This document shows positions 28,413 through 38,311 of a stretch of 64,000 bases of DNA, piece by piece; within the stretch, counting starts at the first letter, position 1, and each line of letters opens with the position of its first letter. The stretch lies in contig CALXVP010000001.1 in assembly GCA_944392125.1 (NCBI GenBank), positions 225,020-289,019 of the forward strand. The letters are read 5' to 3'. The notes under the pieces were generated by a model. That model saw only the letters and a program-made list of their open reading frames with translations. It did not search any database and had not been told where the DNA came from. A program made the position numbers and the translations under genes. This DNA comes from an uncultured Alphaproteobacteria bacterium (lineage in GTDB: Bacteria; Pseudomonadota; Alphaproteobacteria; CAAHEQ01; UBA3637).

Positions 28413-28445
28413 CGAGCATAAATCAATAAAACACCGAGGAACAGT

Positions 28446-29480
28446 ATGAAAACGGATATTTTTACATTTGATATGCCGGAATCTCTGATTGCCGATGCGC
28501 CGGCAGAACCGCGCGATTCCGCGCGATTATTACATATTGACGCCCATGGCGGTTTAACGGATTATACCGTTGCCGATTTGGATAAATTATTGCGCCCCGA
28601 CGATGTGCTGATTTTTAACGATACCAAGGTGATACCCGCCCGCTTATACGGGATGCGCGGACAGGCAAAAATTGAATTGACTCTTTTTAAGCAACTGGAT
28701 TTATCTTGCTGGGAAACGTTGATTAAAAACAGTCGCCGTTTAAAAATCGGTGATGTCATTTCTTTTACCGATACATTTAACGCTACTGTTTTAAAAAAAG
28801 AAGAAGCCGGGCCCGTTGTGGTGCAATTTAATAAAAAAGGAGCCGAGCTGATGGCGGAATTGCACACGGTCGGCACCATGCCCCTACCCCCTTATATCAA
28901 GCGCAAGAGAGGCGGAAAAGAATCGGATAAGGCCGACTATCAAACCATTTATGCCCGTGCGGAGGGTGCCGTTGCCGCACCGACGGCCGGATTGCATTTC
29001 ACACCGGAATTATTTGAACGCCTGGATAAAAAAGGCATTGAGCGATTATTTGTAACACTGCATGTCGGGGGTGGCACGTTTTTACCGGTAAAAGTGGATG
29101 ATACGGATAATCATAAAATGCACGCAGAGTTCGGGATACTCACGCAAGAAGTTGCCGATAAAATCAATCAAGCCAAGAAACAGGGGCGTCGCATTGTTAC
29201 AATCGGCACAACTTCTCTCAGATTACTGGAATCCGCGGCCGATTCAAACGGTATTGTCCACCCGTTTGAGGGCGAAACTTCTATTTTTATCACCCCGGGG
29301 TACCGTTTCAAAGCAACGGATGTGATGTTTACGAATTTTCACCTATCGGGATCAACGCTGTTTATGTTGGTCTGCGCCTTTGCGGGTATTGATCGCATGA
29401 AGGAAGCCTACCGCTATGCGATTGACCATCAATATCGCTTCTTTTCTTACGGAGATGCGTGTTTGATTGAAACAAAATAA
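28446..29480 (+). CDS. queA: S-adenosylmethionine:tRNA ribosyltransferase-isomerase QueA
   Basis: QueA transfers and isomerises the ribosyl moiety of SAM onto 7-aminomethyl-7-deazaguanine in tRNA, making epoxyqueuosine at the wobble position. The 344-residue length is typical. Signatures are FDMPESLIADAPAEPRDSARLL at the N-terminus (read in two blocks), DVLIFNDTKVIPARLYG, GAVAAPTAGLHFT, LHVGGGTFLPVK and FITPGYRFKATDVMFTNFHL. It is transcribed alone from its own promoter. The tgt partner is not in the window. Confidence 0.96.
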   Translation: MKTDIFTFDMPESLIADAPAEPRDSARLLHIDAHGGLTDYTVADLDKLLRPDDVLIFNDTKVIPARLYGMRGQAKIELTLFKQLDLSCWETLIKNSRRLKIGDVISFTDTFNATVLKKEEAGPVVVQFNKKGAELMAELHTVGTMPLPPYIKRKRGGKESDKADYQTIYARAEGAVAAPTAGLHFTPELFERLDKKGIERLFVTLHVGGGTFLPVKVDDTDNHKMHAEFGILTQEVADKINQAKKQGRRIVTIGTTSLRLLESAADSNGIVHPFEGETSIFITPGYRFKATDVMFTNFHLSGSTLFMLVCAFAGIDRMKEAYRYAIDHQYRFFSYGDACLIETK

Positions 29481-29553
29481 TTACTTCCCAAAACGGGTAA
29501 TACCTTTTTAAATCAAAGTATAAAGGACATTTTGAGGTAAATATGCCCGGAAA

Positions 29554-30042
29554 CTATCTTTTGCCGTTATTATAATGCGCCAAAATCCGTTGTTTTTCAC
29601 GATTCCAATCGCGTTTTTTCATATCTTCGCGTTTATCTACCAAATTTTTCCCGACGGCTAACGCAATCCGCACTTTTGCCTTCCCGCGCGGATTAAAATA
29701 AAGTTCCAACGGCACAATCGTTTTTCCCTTTTGCTCAACGGCACCCATAATTTTATTTAATTCTTTCCGATGCACCAACAACTTGCGCGGACGCGATGCC
29801 ACTTGTTTCACAAAACCGCCTTTGGCAGCGCCGTATTCCGTAATGTGAGCGTTTATTAAATATAACTCCCCGTCTTCAACGGAAGCATAACTTTCGTTAA
29901 TCGTGGCATGACCGGCACGCAAAGATTTAACCTCTCCGCCCGTTAAAACAACACCGGCTTCAAACGTTTCCAAAATTTCATAATTAAACCGCGCTTTGCG
30001 GTTTGTGGCAACCGACCCGGTTGTAATCAATCCCTTACTCAT
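29554..30042 (-). CDS. smpB: SsrA-binding protein SmpB
   Basis: SmpB binds tmRNA and delivers it to stalled ribosomes in trans-translation. The 162 residues show the OB-fold core: [39 protein letters not shown] and [14 protein letters not shown]. The basic C-terminal tail ([18 protein letters not shown]) enters the ribosomal decoding site. A perfect-consensus promoter ends 20 bp upstream, and AAAAGGA precedes the ATG. No tmRNA gene was recognised in this window. Confidence 0.96.
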   Translation of the reverse strand: MSKGLITTGSVATNRKARFNYEILETFEAGVVLTGGEVKSLRAGHATINESYASVEDGELYLINAHITEYGAAKGGFVKQVASRPRKLLVHRKELNKIMGAVEQKGKTIVPLELYFNPRGKAKVRIALAVGKNLVDKREDMKKRDWNREKQRILAHYNNGKR

Positions 30043-30062
30043 TTTCTGTTTCCTTTTCGGGT

Positions 30063-30091
30063 ATTATAATCAAATCGGGTTATCTTGTCAA
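30063..30091 (-). promoter_or_regulatory. perfect-consensus sigma-70 promoter of smpB
   Basis: Minus-strand TTGACA (30086-30091) and TATAAT (30063-30068) have a 17-bp spacer. The -35 element overlaps the last codons of the upstream peptidase gene. Confidence 0.8.
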
Positions 30092-31851
30092 GAAATCGTT
30101 TGAAATGCTTTAACAAACGGCAATAAAATCTCTTGCTCTTTTTGAGATAATTGCGGTAAAATCAGAGCCTCTATGCGTTGATGATAGGCTGACAGCCATT
30201 GCTTTTGTCGCGCCGTCAACAAAGAAAAATCAACTAACCGATAATCAAACGGTATCAATAATAAATTTGCAAACACCAATCGCTCCGCTTCATCTTTCGC
30301 TTTTTGATTATGCATAATTCCTCGTTGATTTTTTGATTCACTCGAACACGTTTCACTCAAACGTATTTCATCCGAATCGGATACCGCCATCAGCATTGTT
30401 TCCAACCGAATGCCATATCCCTCTTTTTCATCATAAAACGCCGGTTCATTTGAAAAAACCATGCCGGCTTGCAAACCGTAGGTATCTTTCGGATGAATAA
30501 CGGGGGGCATTTCATGAACGGCTAACATCATACCAATCCCGTGACTCGTGCCGTGATAATAGTCAACCCCGTCCGCACGCAACCACGCATGCGCCTTGTC
30601 GTCTAATTCGCCCGTTGATTGACCTGTTTGAATGGAACTATCGGCCAAGTCAATATGTCCTTGTAAAACTTGCGTATATCGTTTTTTCATGATATCCGTC
30701 GGTTGTCCAATGGCAATCGTTCGCGTCATATCGGTTGTGCCGTTCAAATAATGTCCGCCCGTATCTACCAATAAAAGCGGAGCACTTTTCAGCGGTAAAT
30801 TTGAGTCAACATCAGCCCGATAATGCGCTCTGGCCGCATGCTCGCCGACAGCGGCAATCGTTTCAAAACTATCGGCAAAATAGAGCGGATCTTCTTTTCT
30901 TAAACACTTTATTTTATCATCGCACTGCATTTCATCAATTTGATTTTTATGTTCCTCAACCCATGCCAAAAATCGGCAAATCGTCTTGCTTTCGGATAAA
31001 CAGGCTTTTCGGATATTATTGCATTCCGTTTGATTTTTAACGGCTTTCATTTCGTTAATCATATCGGGCAGATTTTCAATTTTGCACACATTTCTCACTC
31101 GTTCATACACGGCAAGCGGTGTTTGTGTTAAATCAAGCGCAACACGCTTGCCTGTTAAATTTTGTATGCCTGCTTTCGTCAGCGGTTCGTAATGCCCCGA
31201 AGAATCCACCACACCTCGCTGAAAAATAACGGGATATTCCGGCACCGTCTTTGCTCTTAAATTCAAAAGCCACGAAACATTTTCGGGCGACATAATCATC
31301 AATGCATCTAAATTTTGCGCTTTCAATCGATTGGCAACGGCTTGCTTTTTGGCATCTGCACTTAAACCGGCATATTGCACATCATACGAGAAAATATCCG
31401 TTTGCACGAAATCATCATTGCCAAACCAATCCGTTACTCTCTGATTATCCAAGCCGACTAATTTTACTTGACTTTCCGCCACTATCTCCGACATTTTTAA
31501 AAACCACGTAACGGAATGTGTCCACGGATTAAATCCGATTTTCTTCCCTGCCATTTCTGTTTTGAGAAATGCGGAAGGAGTTGTTTCCGACGGCACTTCA
31601 AATACCTGAAAATCCGTCTGTGCTTTGGCCTGAACGGTATATCGTGAATCCACAAACAAAATATCTTGTGTCGGCGTTATCAAGGCTAATCCCGCCGAGC
31701 CGGAAAATCCACCCGTTACCGTTTGAAGACGCGTTGCATACGGCGGGTAATACTCACCCAAAAACGAATCATTTCGGGAAATCAAAACCCCGTCTAACTC
31801 ACTTTCTTTTACAAACGATTTAATTTTTTCATAAACAGTATTTTTTGTCAT
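30088..31851 (-). CDS. M24-family aminopeptidase P-like metallopeptidase
   Basis: This is a cytoplasmic Xaa-Pro aminopeptidase-type enzyme (587 aa) with the three-domain layout of long APP1-like members. Two creatinase N-terminal domains (about 1-290) are followed by the pita-bread catalytic domain. Metal ligands are visible in LLVDTGGHYLNGTTDMTRT (two Asp), YYHGTSHGIGMMLAVHE (His), SNEPAFYDEKEGYGIRLE (two Glu). I start at ATG 31851 because AGGGGA lies upstream and the longer frame would overlap prmA. The C-terminal 60-residue extension is typical of this subfamily. It follows the PrmA-like gene on the same strand. Confidence 0.9.
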   Translation of the reverse strand: MTKNTVYEKIKSFVKESELDGVLISRNDSFLGEYYPPYATRLQTVTGGFSGSAGLALITPTQDILFVDSRYTVQAKAQTDFQVFEVPSETTPSAFLKTEMAGKKIGFNPWTHSVTWFLKMSEIVAESQVKLVGLDNQRVTDWFGNDDFVQTDIFSYDVQYAGLSADAKKQAVANRLKAQNLDALMIMSPENVSWLLNLRAKTVPEYPVIFQRGVVDSSGHYEPLTKAGIQNLTGKRVALDLTQTPLAVYERVRNVCKIENLPDMINEMKAVKNQTECNNIRKACLSESKTICRFLAWVEEHKNQIDEMQCDDKIKCLRKEDPLYFADSFETIAAVGEHAARAHYRADVDSNLPLKSAPLLLVDTGGHYLNGTTDMTRTIAIGQPTDIMKKRYTQVLQGHIDLADSSIQTGQSTGELDDKAHAWLRADGVDYYHGTSHGIGMMLAVHEMPPVIHPKDTYGLQAGMVFSNEPAFYDEKEGYGIRLETMLMAVSDSDEIRLSETCSSESKNQRGIMHNQKAKDEAERLVFANLLLIPFDYRLVDFSLLTARQKQWLSAYHQRIEALILPQLSQKEQEILLPFVKAFQTIS

Positions 31852-31900
31852 CTGACTTCCCCTGCCTTCCGCTTCTACGCCTTTACCTGCCGACAACGCC

Positions 31901-32794
31901 CTATTCTTTATCTTTTCCCACAACCAACGTGCTCCAACCGTTAACCCGATATTTCGTAATCAATTTCAGGCCGATATCCGTATGCGCCTTTAAAACCCAT
32001 CGTTCCTGACGATTTAAAAAGCCCGATAAAATGGCTTCTCCGCCCACATTTAAATGATGTTTTAAATCGTTTGCCATATCCATAAGCGGACGCGCCAAAA
32101 TGTTGCATAAAATCAAATCATACGTATCCGATACGTGTTTATATCCCTCACTTTGCCATACGTGCATCAAATGAGCCACGCCGTTTTCTTTGGCATTTTG
32201 CGTTGCAACCCGCACGGATTCTTCATCAATATCCACCGCATCAACGGGTTGATGAAACGTTTTGGCGTAAGCCATGGATAAAATACCCGAGCCACACCCG
32301 ACATCCAATACTTTTTTTGGCACAAAGTCCAAATGATTCAAAGCCTCCAAGCAACCGTGCGTTGTTTGATGTTCCCCCGTTCCGAATGCCGTAGCCGCAT
32401 CGATTTTCAGCGCAATTTTATCGGCAGGCGGTTCCTCTTGAATATGCGAGCCGTAAATATAATATTTCCCGATAACAATCGGCTTAAAACTTTGGTAACA
32501 CGCTTGAAGCCAATTCTTTGCGGGCATTTTACGAATATCCGCCGTAATTGGTTGTATTTGAGCCATTTTACAAGCCTGATTGAGTGCCGACCGGACGGCT
32601 TGCTCATTCGGTTTACCTTCAAAAATGGCCTGCATTTCCCACATTCCTTTATCGGGGCCGTGTTCAATCATCACGGTTAAAACCGCCGAGGCGATTTCTT
32701 CTAATGCCGTTTCAAAAACGGGCACGGCTTTGGGTGGCAATAAAAATTTCATTTCATACGTTTCAACCGACGCCATTTCTTCCAACACATCCAT
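31901..32794 (-). CDS. prmA: PrmA-like ribosomal protein L11 methyltransferase
   Basis: PrmA methylates ribosomal protein L11 using SAM. The C-terminal two thirds show KIDAATAFGTGEHQTTHGCLEAL, then the SAM-binding motif VLDVGCGSGILSMAYAK and ILARPLMDMANDL in place of the family's NIL-xx-PL motif. The N-terminal substrate-recognition domain is more divergent, as usual. The start at 32794 (MDVLEEMASVE) is preferred because AAGGAG lies 7 nt upstream, inside the longer frame that begins at 32824. The next gene (M24 peptidase) follows closely. Identity as PrmA rather than another protein methyltransferase is likely. Confidence 0.88.
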   Translation of the reverse strand: MDVLEEMASVETYEMKFLLPPKAVPVFETALEEIASAVLTVMIEHGPDKGMWEMQAIFEGKPNEQAVRSALNQACKMAQIQPITADIRKMPAKNWLQACYQSFKPIVIGKYYIYGSHIQEEPPADKIALKIDAATAFGTGEHQTTHGCLEALNHLDFVPKKVLDVGCGSGILSMAYAKTFHQPVDAVDIDEESVRVATQNAKENGVAHLMHVWQSEGYKHVSDTYDLILCNILARPLMDMANDLKHHLNVGGEAILSGFLNRQERWVLKAHTDIGLKLITKYRVNGWSTLVVGKDKE

Positions 32795-33014
32795 TTTTAA
32801 ACTCCTTTTTTCCGGTAAATACATTCCACTTGAATCAATTTAAAAACAGTATCCGTTTTTTATCCCAAAAAAGCAAGTTTCTTTTTATGAACGGCAATAT
32901 TTTCTTTTATCACAAGGGTCATCTTTTTGCATAATGCGGCCGAGCGCTGCTGACGATTGATAACAAACTCCCATTGCCTACAACGAAAGAAAATTCGTTT
33001 CGCCCTTATAACCG

Positions 33015-33503
33015 CTAAAAAATCGGATTATATGCCCATTGCAAAAGCGCCTGACGCTGACGTGGGCGACAAGTCATATCCATAACAAAACAATTTTTAA
33101 GAATTTGGGCTTGGTGTCTGCGAAAAGAGCGCCAACGCTTAATTTGAATTTGATCAATTTCGGGTAGCCGACGCCCCATATAATAGCGACAATACCACTG
33201 AAACCACCCCCGCACGTCGGGCCCGATAATCCAACCTTTTTGTTGCCAAACTTGCAATGATTGGCGCGACTTCACTTGAAAATAATTGCAGTTTTCATTC
33301 GGTCTGTCTGATAACTTGGCGTTTACAAACCAGTCAGCGGGAAATTCGGCGCGACAATCCGTTAAATAATGCCCCTCAAAAACACCGAGGTTTAACATTT
33401 CCTTCGGCGTTAATTCCGGTGCAAACAGCGGATCAAAATGTTCACCCATCGGTTCAACACACTCATAGACATAGTTTTGTTGCATTTTATCGTTGACAAT
33501 CAT
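33015..33503 (-). CDS. conserved hypothetical protein, Trp/Arg-rich
   Basis: This 162-residue soluble protein is rich in Trp, Tyr and Arg. It contains the blocks FDPLFAPELTPKEMLNLGVFEGHY, TDCRAEFPADWF and RGWFQWYCRYYMGRR (the first is best read in two parts). I recall similar proteins of unknown function in diverse bacteria, with the LTPxEML-LGVF block conserved, but no characterised homologue. A GAGGAG Shine-Dalgarno sits 6 nt before ATG 33503. It stands alone. The cluster of aromatic and basic residues would suit nucleic-acid or nucleotide binding, but that is only a guess. Confidence 0.65.
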   Translation of the reverse strand: MIVNDKMQQNYVYECVEPMGEHFDPLFAPELTPKEMLNLGVFEGHYLTDCRAEFPADWFVNAKLSDRPNENCNYFQVKSRQSLQVWQQKGWIIGPDVRGWFQWYCRYYMGRRLPEIDQIQIKRWRSFRRHQAQILKNCFVMDMTCRPRQRQALLQWAYNPIF

Positions 33504-33567
33504 TCACTTCTCCTCACAATTCAGGTGAGTATTTTGCAACATGATTGCAAGTATAAATTTACGAAAT

Positions 33568-35523
33568 CTATCTCTTTTGTTCTCTGCCTTTCCTGTTTTT
33601 CATCACAAGATGATACTTGCCGTCCGATTTTTTCTCATAATGTTCCGCTTGGTATTTATCCCATTGAATATCCAGATACTTATCATCAAAGCGGATAATC
33701 GTGCCGTAATCCGTAAACTTACCGAAAGCATCCCAATATAACCTGTTTGGCGAAATTTGGATAAATCGCGCATCCCCAAACATATTCCGTATTAAAATTG
33801 TTCTTGGATTAAATTTTTCGGGTTGTTTTGAAAATGCGTCGGAATACTCCAAAATAAGAAAACCATCTATATTCCGAATGGAATTTTTTAATTTTAATAC
33901 TTGTTGATTTACTTTCGCAACAGCCTCAATTTGTTTCATAAACGGTTTATCAATCAAATAAAAATAATCTTTTGACGGCACAACGCCCGATAAAATCGCC
34001 TCCCTTGTTTCATTCACCAAATTTTGCGTTTCTGCCGAAGGACGGTTTAAAAAGCCATAATTCACGTTTTTATTCTTCCGAATAGCCCAGCGCCACATAT
34101 CCCGATAATTCTCATTATTGGCAAAAATAAAAATGTTTTGATACTTTTTATCCAGTCTATCCCATTCCTCGGAAATAAACGGATCATGAGGGATATATAA
34201 TGTTGCAGCTAAATTGTGCTTTAAATGATAACCGGGATAGACATCCCAAATTTGAACAGCAAGCAATAAAGGCAAGATTATATAAACACCCTTTGGGAAA
34301 GATTGGGCGAGTTGTTTGATAATAAAAAATGCCAATAAATACCATACCGGCCAAAAAAAGCGACCGGAATAGCGGAAAACACTTCCGAGCCATTCTATCA
34401 ATGAGCCGGGATTATATTCAAAAAGCGTCATCGTTCCGCACTTTATTTGCGGTGATAACGCAAATAAAATAAAGCCGATTACAAGTAAAATAATCAGTAT
34501 ATTCTTTTTAATACTTTGAAAGGTGCAATATTTTAGGCTATAGGGAATCATACATACAAGTAAAATCAATAATCCGAGCCCAAAATAATTATCTGAATCA
34601 ACATCAACTCCCGGTGTGAGATTTGTCAAAACGCGTGAACTGGTCCACATGGGATTAAATAATGTTATCATATTCAAACTCAACGTGCGCCACCCACCGC
34701 TTGACAATACTTGACCTGTCGATAACATCCCCAAAAGATAAAACCAAAACCAAAAAACAGCCGTCAGGAATAAGATGCCTTTAACCGCACTCAGTAATTT
34801 AGCTTTTTTTTCAATCAATACTTGTTGCAGGATTAAAATACCGAAAAAGCCGGCCGTCATCGGCAAAAAATACGGGCATGTTAAAATACCGAGCGTCATA
34901 ATAATGCCCATTTGAATCCAGGTTTTCATCGTCAAGCGATTATTCATCCAAAGTAAAATGGCCCATAATAAAATAAAATGGCAGATTAAATTTATATGCG
35001 CAAACACACGCATCATCATAATCGGCGCCGAAATAAAAAAACAAGATGCTATCACAATCAGAAATTTGTTTTTAAATGCTTTTCTGAAAATCAGCACTGA
35101 AAAAACGGCTTGCAGAATATAACATATCAGCGTCCAAATACCCACGAATTGCACATCGGCCGGCAATCCGAAAAATTTATGAAATACCTTAAAAATCAAA
35201 GAAAGTAACGGACTGCCGTCCGTCCCATGCACGGAAATACCAAAAGGATACGCTAAATTCGTATGCATCAACAACGGCCAACGCCATTCATCCAAGCGAT
35301 AAAATACACTGCCGAGGTATGAAACCGTAAAATCACCGCCCGCATAAACAAAGTTCGTATCATAAACATTCAACACCCGAAAGCCGAACAGATACAAAAA
35401 AGCCAGCACGGTAATAAAAATCGTTACCGTTAAATCAATCTGTTGCCAAAATGATGCTGTGAAATTATCTATTTTTTTAAAAAATGATGATTTTGTTTGA
35501 GTAAAATCCAAAATGTGTCTCAT
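33568..35523 (-). CDS. DUF6311-like polytopic membrane protein, copy A
   Basis: This is a 651-residue integral membrane protein. About ten hydrophobic segments occupy residues 25-450, followed by a soluble C-terminal domain of roughly 180 residues. The first extracytoplasmic loop (GGDFTVSYLGSVFYRLDEW, YPFGISVHGTDGSPLLSLIF) resembles DUF6311/GT-C-type proteins, in which an acidic loop binds a lipid-linked sugar donor. A role in surface glycan synthesis is inferred. It is clearly paralogous to the gene immediately upstream (35756-37723). Near-identical blocks include RDMWRWAIRKNKNVNYGFLN and LSGVVPSKDYFYLIDKPFMK. GGGAG precedes ATG 35523. Confidence 0.6.
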   Translation of the reverse strand: MRHILDFTQTKSSFFKKIDNFTASFWQQIDLTVTIFITVLAFLYLFGFRVLNVYDTNFVYAGGDFTVSYLGSVFYRLDEWRWPLLMHTNLAYPFGISVHGTDGSPLLSLIFKVFHKFFGLPADVQFVGIWTLICYILQAVFSVLIFRKAFKNKFLIVIASCFFISAPIMMMRVFAHINLICHFILLWAILLWMNNRLTMKTWIQMGIIMTLGILTCPYFLPMTAGFFGILILQQVLIEKKAKLLSAVKGILFLTAVFWFWFYLLGMLSTGQVLSSGGWRTLSLNMITLFNPMWTSSRVLTNLTPGVDVDSDNYFGLGLLILLVCMIPYSLKYCTFQSIKKNILIILLVIGFILFALSPQIKCGTMTLFEYNPGSLIEWLGSVFRYSGRFFWPVWYLLAFFIIKQLAQSFPKGVYIILPLLLAVQIWDVYPGYHLKHNLAATLYIPHDPFISEEWDRLDKKYQNIFIFANNENYRDMWRWAIRKNKNVNYGFLNRPSAETQNLVNETREAILSGVVPSKDYFYLIDKPFMKQIEAVAKVNQQVLKLKNSIRNIDGFLILEYSDAFSKQPEKFNPRTILIRNMFGDARFIQISPNRLYWDAFGKFTDYGTIIRFDDKYLDIQWDKYQAEHYEKKSDGKYHLVMKNRKGREQKR

Positions 35524-35755
35524 ACAAACACTCCCAACAGTTGATTTGATAATGTTAAAAGATTTTAATTATCATGTAAATAAAAAACTCACGGGCATAT
35601 ACACAACTTAAAAAACCTCTTGTTTAACATAGAAAACTTAAACATTGGATTATGCTATTCAAGCGGAACAGCATAATTCCACGAAAAACATCAGGCAAAT
35701 ATATCAATCATAACGGAACAAGACCCCAAATGAATTGCAAATGCAACCGATGGAA

Positions 35756-37723
35756 CTACTTTTTCTTCTTCTCGTTTTCTTGTTCCTTTTCTTTTTCTTT
35801 AATCACTTGATGATACTTGCCATCCGGCTTTTTCTCAAAGTATTCCATACCGTATTTATCCCACTGGATATCCAGATATTTATCATCCAAGCGAATAATC
35901 GTTCCATAATCCGTAAACCGACCTTCCACATCACGATATAATCTGTTCGGTGAAATTTGGACAAGCGTATCTTCCCAATATCTATGCTTTGCAGGAATAG
36001 AAACGGGCTTAAATTTCTCGCGTTCTTTGGAGAGTTCTTCGGAATACTCTAAAATCAAGAATCCGTCAATATTCCGAATCAAAGCTTTTAACTTATCAAC
36101 ATCTGGATTGACCTTAGCGGCCTCTTCAATTCGCTTCATAAACGGTTTATCTATCAAGTAGAAATAATCTTTTGACGGAACAACACCCGATAAAATGGCT
36201 TCACGTGTATCATTCACCAATTTCTGTGTTTTGGCAGACGGGCGATTTAAAAAACCGTAATTCACGTTTTTATTTTTCCGAATAGCCCAACGCCACATAT
36301 CCCGATAATTCTCGTTATGTGCAAAAATAAAGATATTTTTGTATTCACGATCCAATCTATCCCACTCTTCCGAAACAAACGGTTCGGGCGGAACATACGT
36401 TGTCATCGCAAAACTTTGTTTGAGCTTATAGGCGGGATACAAATCCCAAACTTGCACGCACAATAAAAGCGGTAGCAAAACAAAAGCCCCCTTCGGGAAT
36501 GACCGAGCAAACTGTCTGATTAAGAAAAATGCCAACAAATACCAGACGGGCCAAAAGAAGCGTCCCGAATACCGAAACACACTGCCCAACCAATCTACCA
36601 ATGCTCCCGGTTTATAGTCTAACAAAACGGTTGTGCCGTATTTAATTTGGGGCGATAATGCAAAAAGCACAAGACCAACCAACAGCAAACTGATTAACGC
36701 ATGCTTTTTTAAATTTTCAGAGGCAAATAAATGTTTAACATGCGGGAACATCCATACAAGCAAAATCAACAATCCCAGTCCGAAATAATTATCGGCATCA
36801 AAATCGGCATCCGGCGTTAAATTTGAGAAAACTTGCGATGTGCTCCAAATCGGATTAAATAACGCCGTTAAATTTAAACTTAACGAGCGCCATCCCCCGC
36901 TTGTCAACACTTGTTCGGTTGAAACCATGCCCAAAAGTAAGAACCAAAAACCAAACACGACCGCTAAAAATAAAATGCCGATAATAGTGTGAATTACCTT
37001 CACTTTTTTTTCAACGAAAACTTGTTGTAAGATTAAAATACCGAAAAAACCGGCCGTCATCGGCAAGAAATACGGGCATGTTAAAATACCGAGTGTGATA
37101 ATAATGCCCATTTGAATCCATGTTTTTTTTGTCAGGCTATTATTCATCCAAAGCAAAATGGACCACAACAAAATAAAATGACACATCAAATTGATATGCA
37201 CAAACACCCGCATCATCATAATCGGTGCTGCCACAAAAAAGAGAGAACCTACAATAATCAGGAATTTATTTTTAAATGCTTTTCTAAAAATCAAAACTGA
37301 AAAAACGGCCTGTAAAACATAGCATATCAGCATCCACACGCCCACGAACTGCACATCGGCCGGCAATCCGAAGAATTTATGGAATGCTTTAAAAATCAGA
37401 GAAAGAAGCGGACTGCCGTCCGTCCCGTGCACGGAAATACCGTAGGGATACGCTAAATTCGTATGCGTCAACAACGGCCAACGCCATTCATCTAACCGAT
37501 AAAAAACACTGCCGAGGTATGAAACCGTAAAATCCCCACCCATTTGAACAAAATTCGTATCGTAAATATTCAATACACGAAAACCGAACAAATACAAAAA
37601 AGCAAGAACGGTAATAAAAATCGTTACCGTTAAATCAATCTGTTGCCAAAAAGGACCTTTAAATGCCTGTTCTTTTTTTTGAAATAAATCCTTAAACCGA
37701 TTCCAAGGCGATAACATGTTCAT
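35756..37723 (-). CDS. DUF6311-like polytopic membrane protein, copy B
   Basis: This 655-residue paralogue of the following gene has the same layout: multiple membrane segments from residue 27 to about 450 and a soluble C-terminal domain ending in a Lys/Glu tail (EKEKEQENEKKKK). The paralogues align along their whole length, and by eye most positions are identical. Differences concentrate in the N-terminal 20 residues, the loop before the soluble domain and the extreme C-terminus. Tandem duplication followed by divergence is the simplest explanation. GGAGTG precedes ATG 37723. Function as a GT-C-type glycosyltransferase or flippase-associated protein is inferred only. Confidence 0.6.
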   Translation of the reverse strand: MNMLSPWNRFKDLFQKKEQAFKGPFWQQIDLTVTIFITVLAFLYLFGFRVLNIYDTNFVQMGGDFTVSYLGSVFYRLDEWRWPLLTHTNLAYPYGISVHGTDGSPLLSLIFKAFHKFFGLPADVQFVGVWMLICYVLQAVFSVLIFRKAFKNKFLIIVGSLFFVAAPIMMMRVFVHINLMCHFILLWSILLWMNNSLTKKTWIQMGIIITLGILTCPYFLPMTAGFFGILILQQVFVEKKVKVIHTIIGILFLAVVFGFWFLLLGMVSTEQVLTSGGWRSLSLNLTALFNPIWSTSQVFSNLTPDADFDADNYFGLGLLILLVWMFPHVKHLFASENLKKHALISLLLVGLVLFALSPQIKYGTTVLLDYKPGALVDWLGSVFRYSGRFFWPVWYLLAFFLIRQFARSFPKGAFVLLPLLLCVQVWDLYPAYKLKQSFAMTTYVPPEPFVSEEWDRLDREYKNIFIFAHNENYRDMWRWAIRKNKNVNYGFLNRPSAKTQKLVNDTREAILSGVVPSKDYFYLIDKPFMKRIEEAAKVNPDVDKLKALIRNIDGFLILEYSEELSKEREKFKPVSIPAKHRYWEDTLVQISPNRLYRDVEGRFTDYGTIIRLDDKYLDIQWDKYGMEYFEKKPDGKYHQVIKEKEKEQENEKKKK

Positions 37724-37791
37724 ATACTCACTCCAGATAATTTATCGGATTTGTTTTAAAGGATTTTTTCTCAAATGTAAATAAAAAATTT

Positions 37792-38043
37792 CTAATGAAA
37801 CATAAAATAATAAATCAGGAATGTTAAAACCGGCACAAAGGCTATTCCGATTGCTTGGGCATAGTTTGTTTTACGAAACATCGCAAAACTTAATATCATA
37901 CATCCGAAAAAAATCGGTTCGTTAAACATGGAAAGAATAAAATACGTATCTTGCGATTTGCGCGCGAAATCATTATCCCACAAAATAATGTAAAAGATAA
38001 TGTCTGCCAGCAATGCCCCGAAATAAACTAAATATTTAAACAC
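37792..38043 (-). CDS. small three-span membrane protein, copy 2
   Basis: This 83-residue hydrophobic protein is read from GTG 38043, which overlaps the previous stop codon as TAGTG. The longer frame reaching 38208 runs antiparallel to good sense through the upstream gene and is rejected. Residues VFKYLVYFGALLADIIFYI resemble DKYVVYFTLFLANIYLYM of the upstream protein, and both end in a YYF-containing helix. The pair therefore looks like a tandem duplication. Three membrane segments are predicted by eye. It lies upstream of the DUF6311-like pair on the same strand. Function unknown. Confidence 0.55.
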   Translation of the reverse strand: MFKYLVYFGALLADIIFYIILWDNDFARKSQDTYFILSMFNEPIFFGCMILSFAMFRKTNYAQAIGIAFVPVLTFLIYYFMFH

Positions 38044-38279
38044 TACTTTAATAAATCCAACAGTTTCATCAAGAAATAATAAACAAGTGCCAATCCGGCC
38101 GGAACAGATACAATCCAATTTGCAACTTGATATTTCGATTTGCAAAAGAAATAAAACCCAACAGCCAATATACCGATAAAAATATAAAGGCGATACGGAA
38201 TAGCCCAACCGCTCATAATTTGCATATAAAGATAAATGTTTGCTAAAAAGAGCGTGAAATATACAACATATTTATCCAT
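38043..38279 (-). CDS. small three-span membrane protein, copy 1
   Basis: This 78-residue membrane protein starts MDKYVVYFTLFLANIYLYMQ and has three hydrophobic segments. ATG 38279 is chosen because AAGAGG lies at the right distance; the longer frame uses a TTG. It is coupled to the next gene through TAGTG. By position it heads a possible operon with copy 2 and the two DUF6311-like genes, which would suit a small accessory of a glycan membrane enzyme. No family recognised. Confidence 0.6.
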   Translation of the reverse strand: MDKYVVYFTLFLANIYLYMQIMSGWAIPYRLYIFIGILAVGFYFFCKSKYQVANWIVSVPAGLALVYYFLMKLLDLLK

Positions 38280-38311
38280 TTTAAACCTCTTACTCAAAAA
38301 TAACGGTTCAT

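Noticed and set aside
37792..38208. 138-aa version of the second small membrane protein
   Set aside because: Its first 55 codons overlap the upstream gene in another frame. The GTG overlapping the upstream stop gives a clean start and a protein resembling its neighbour.
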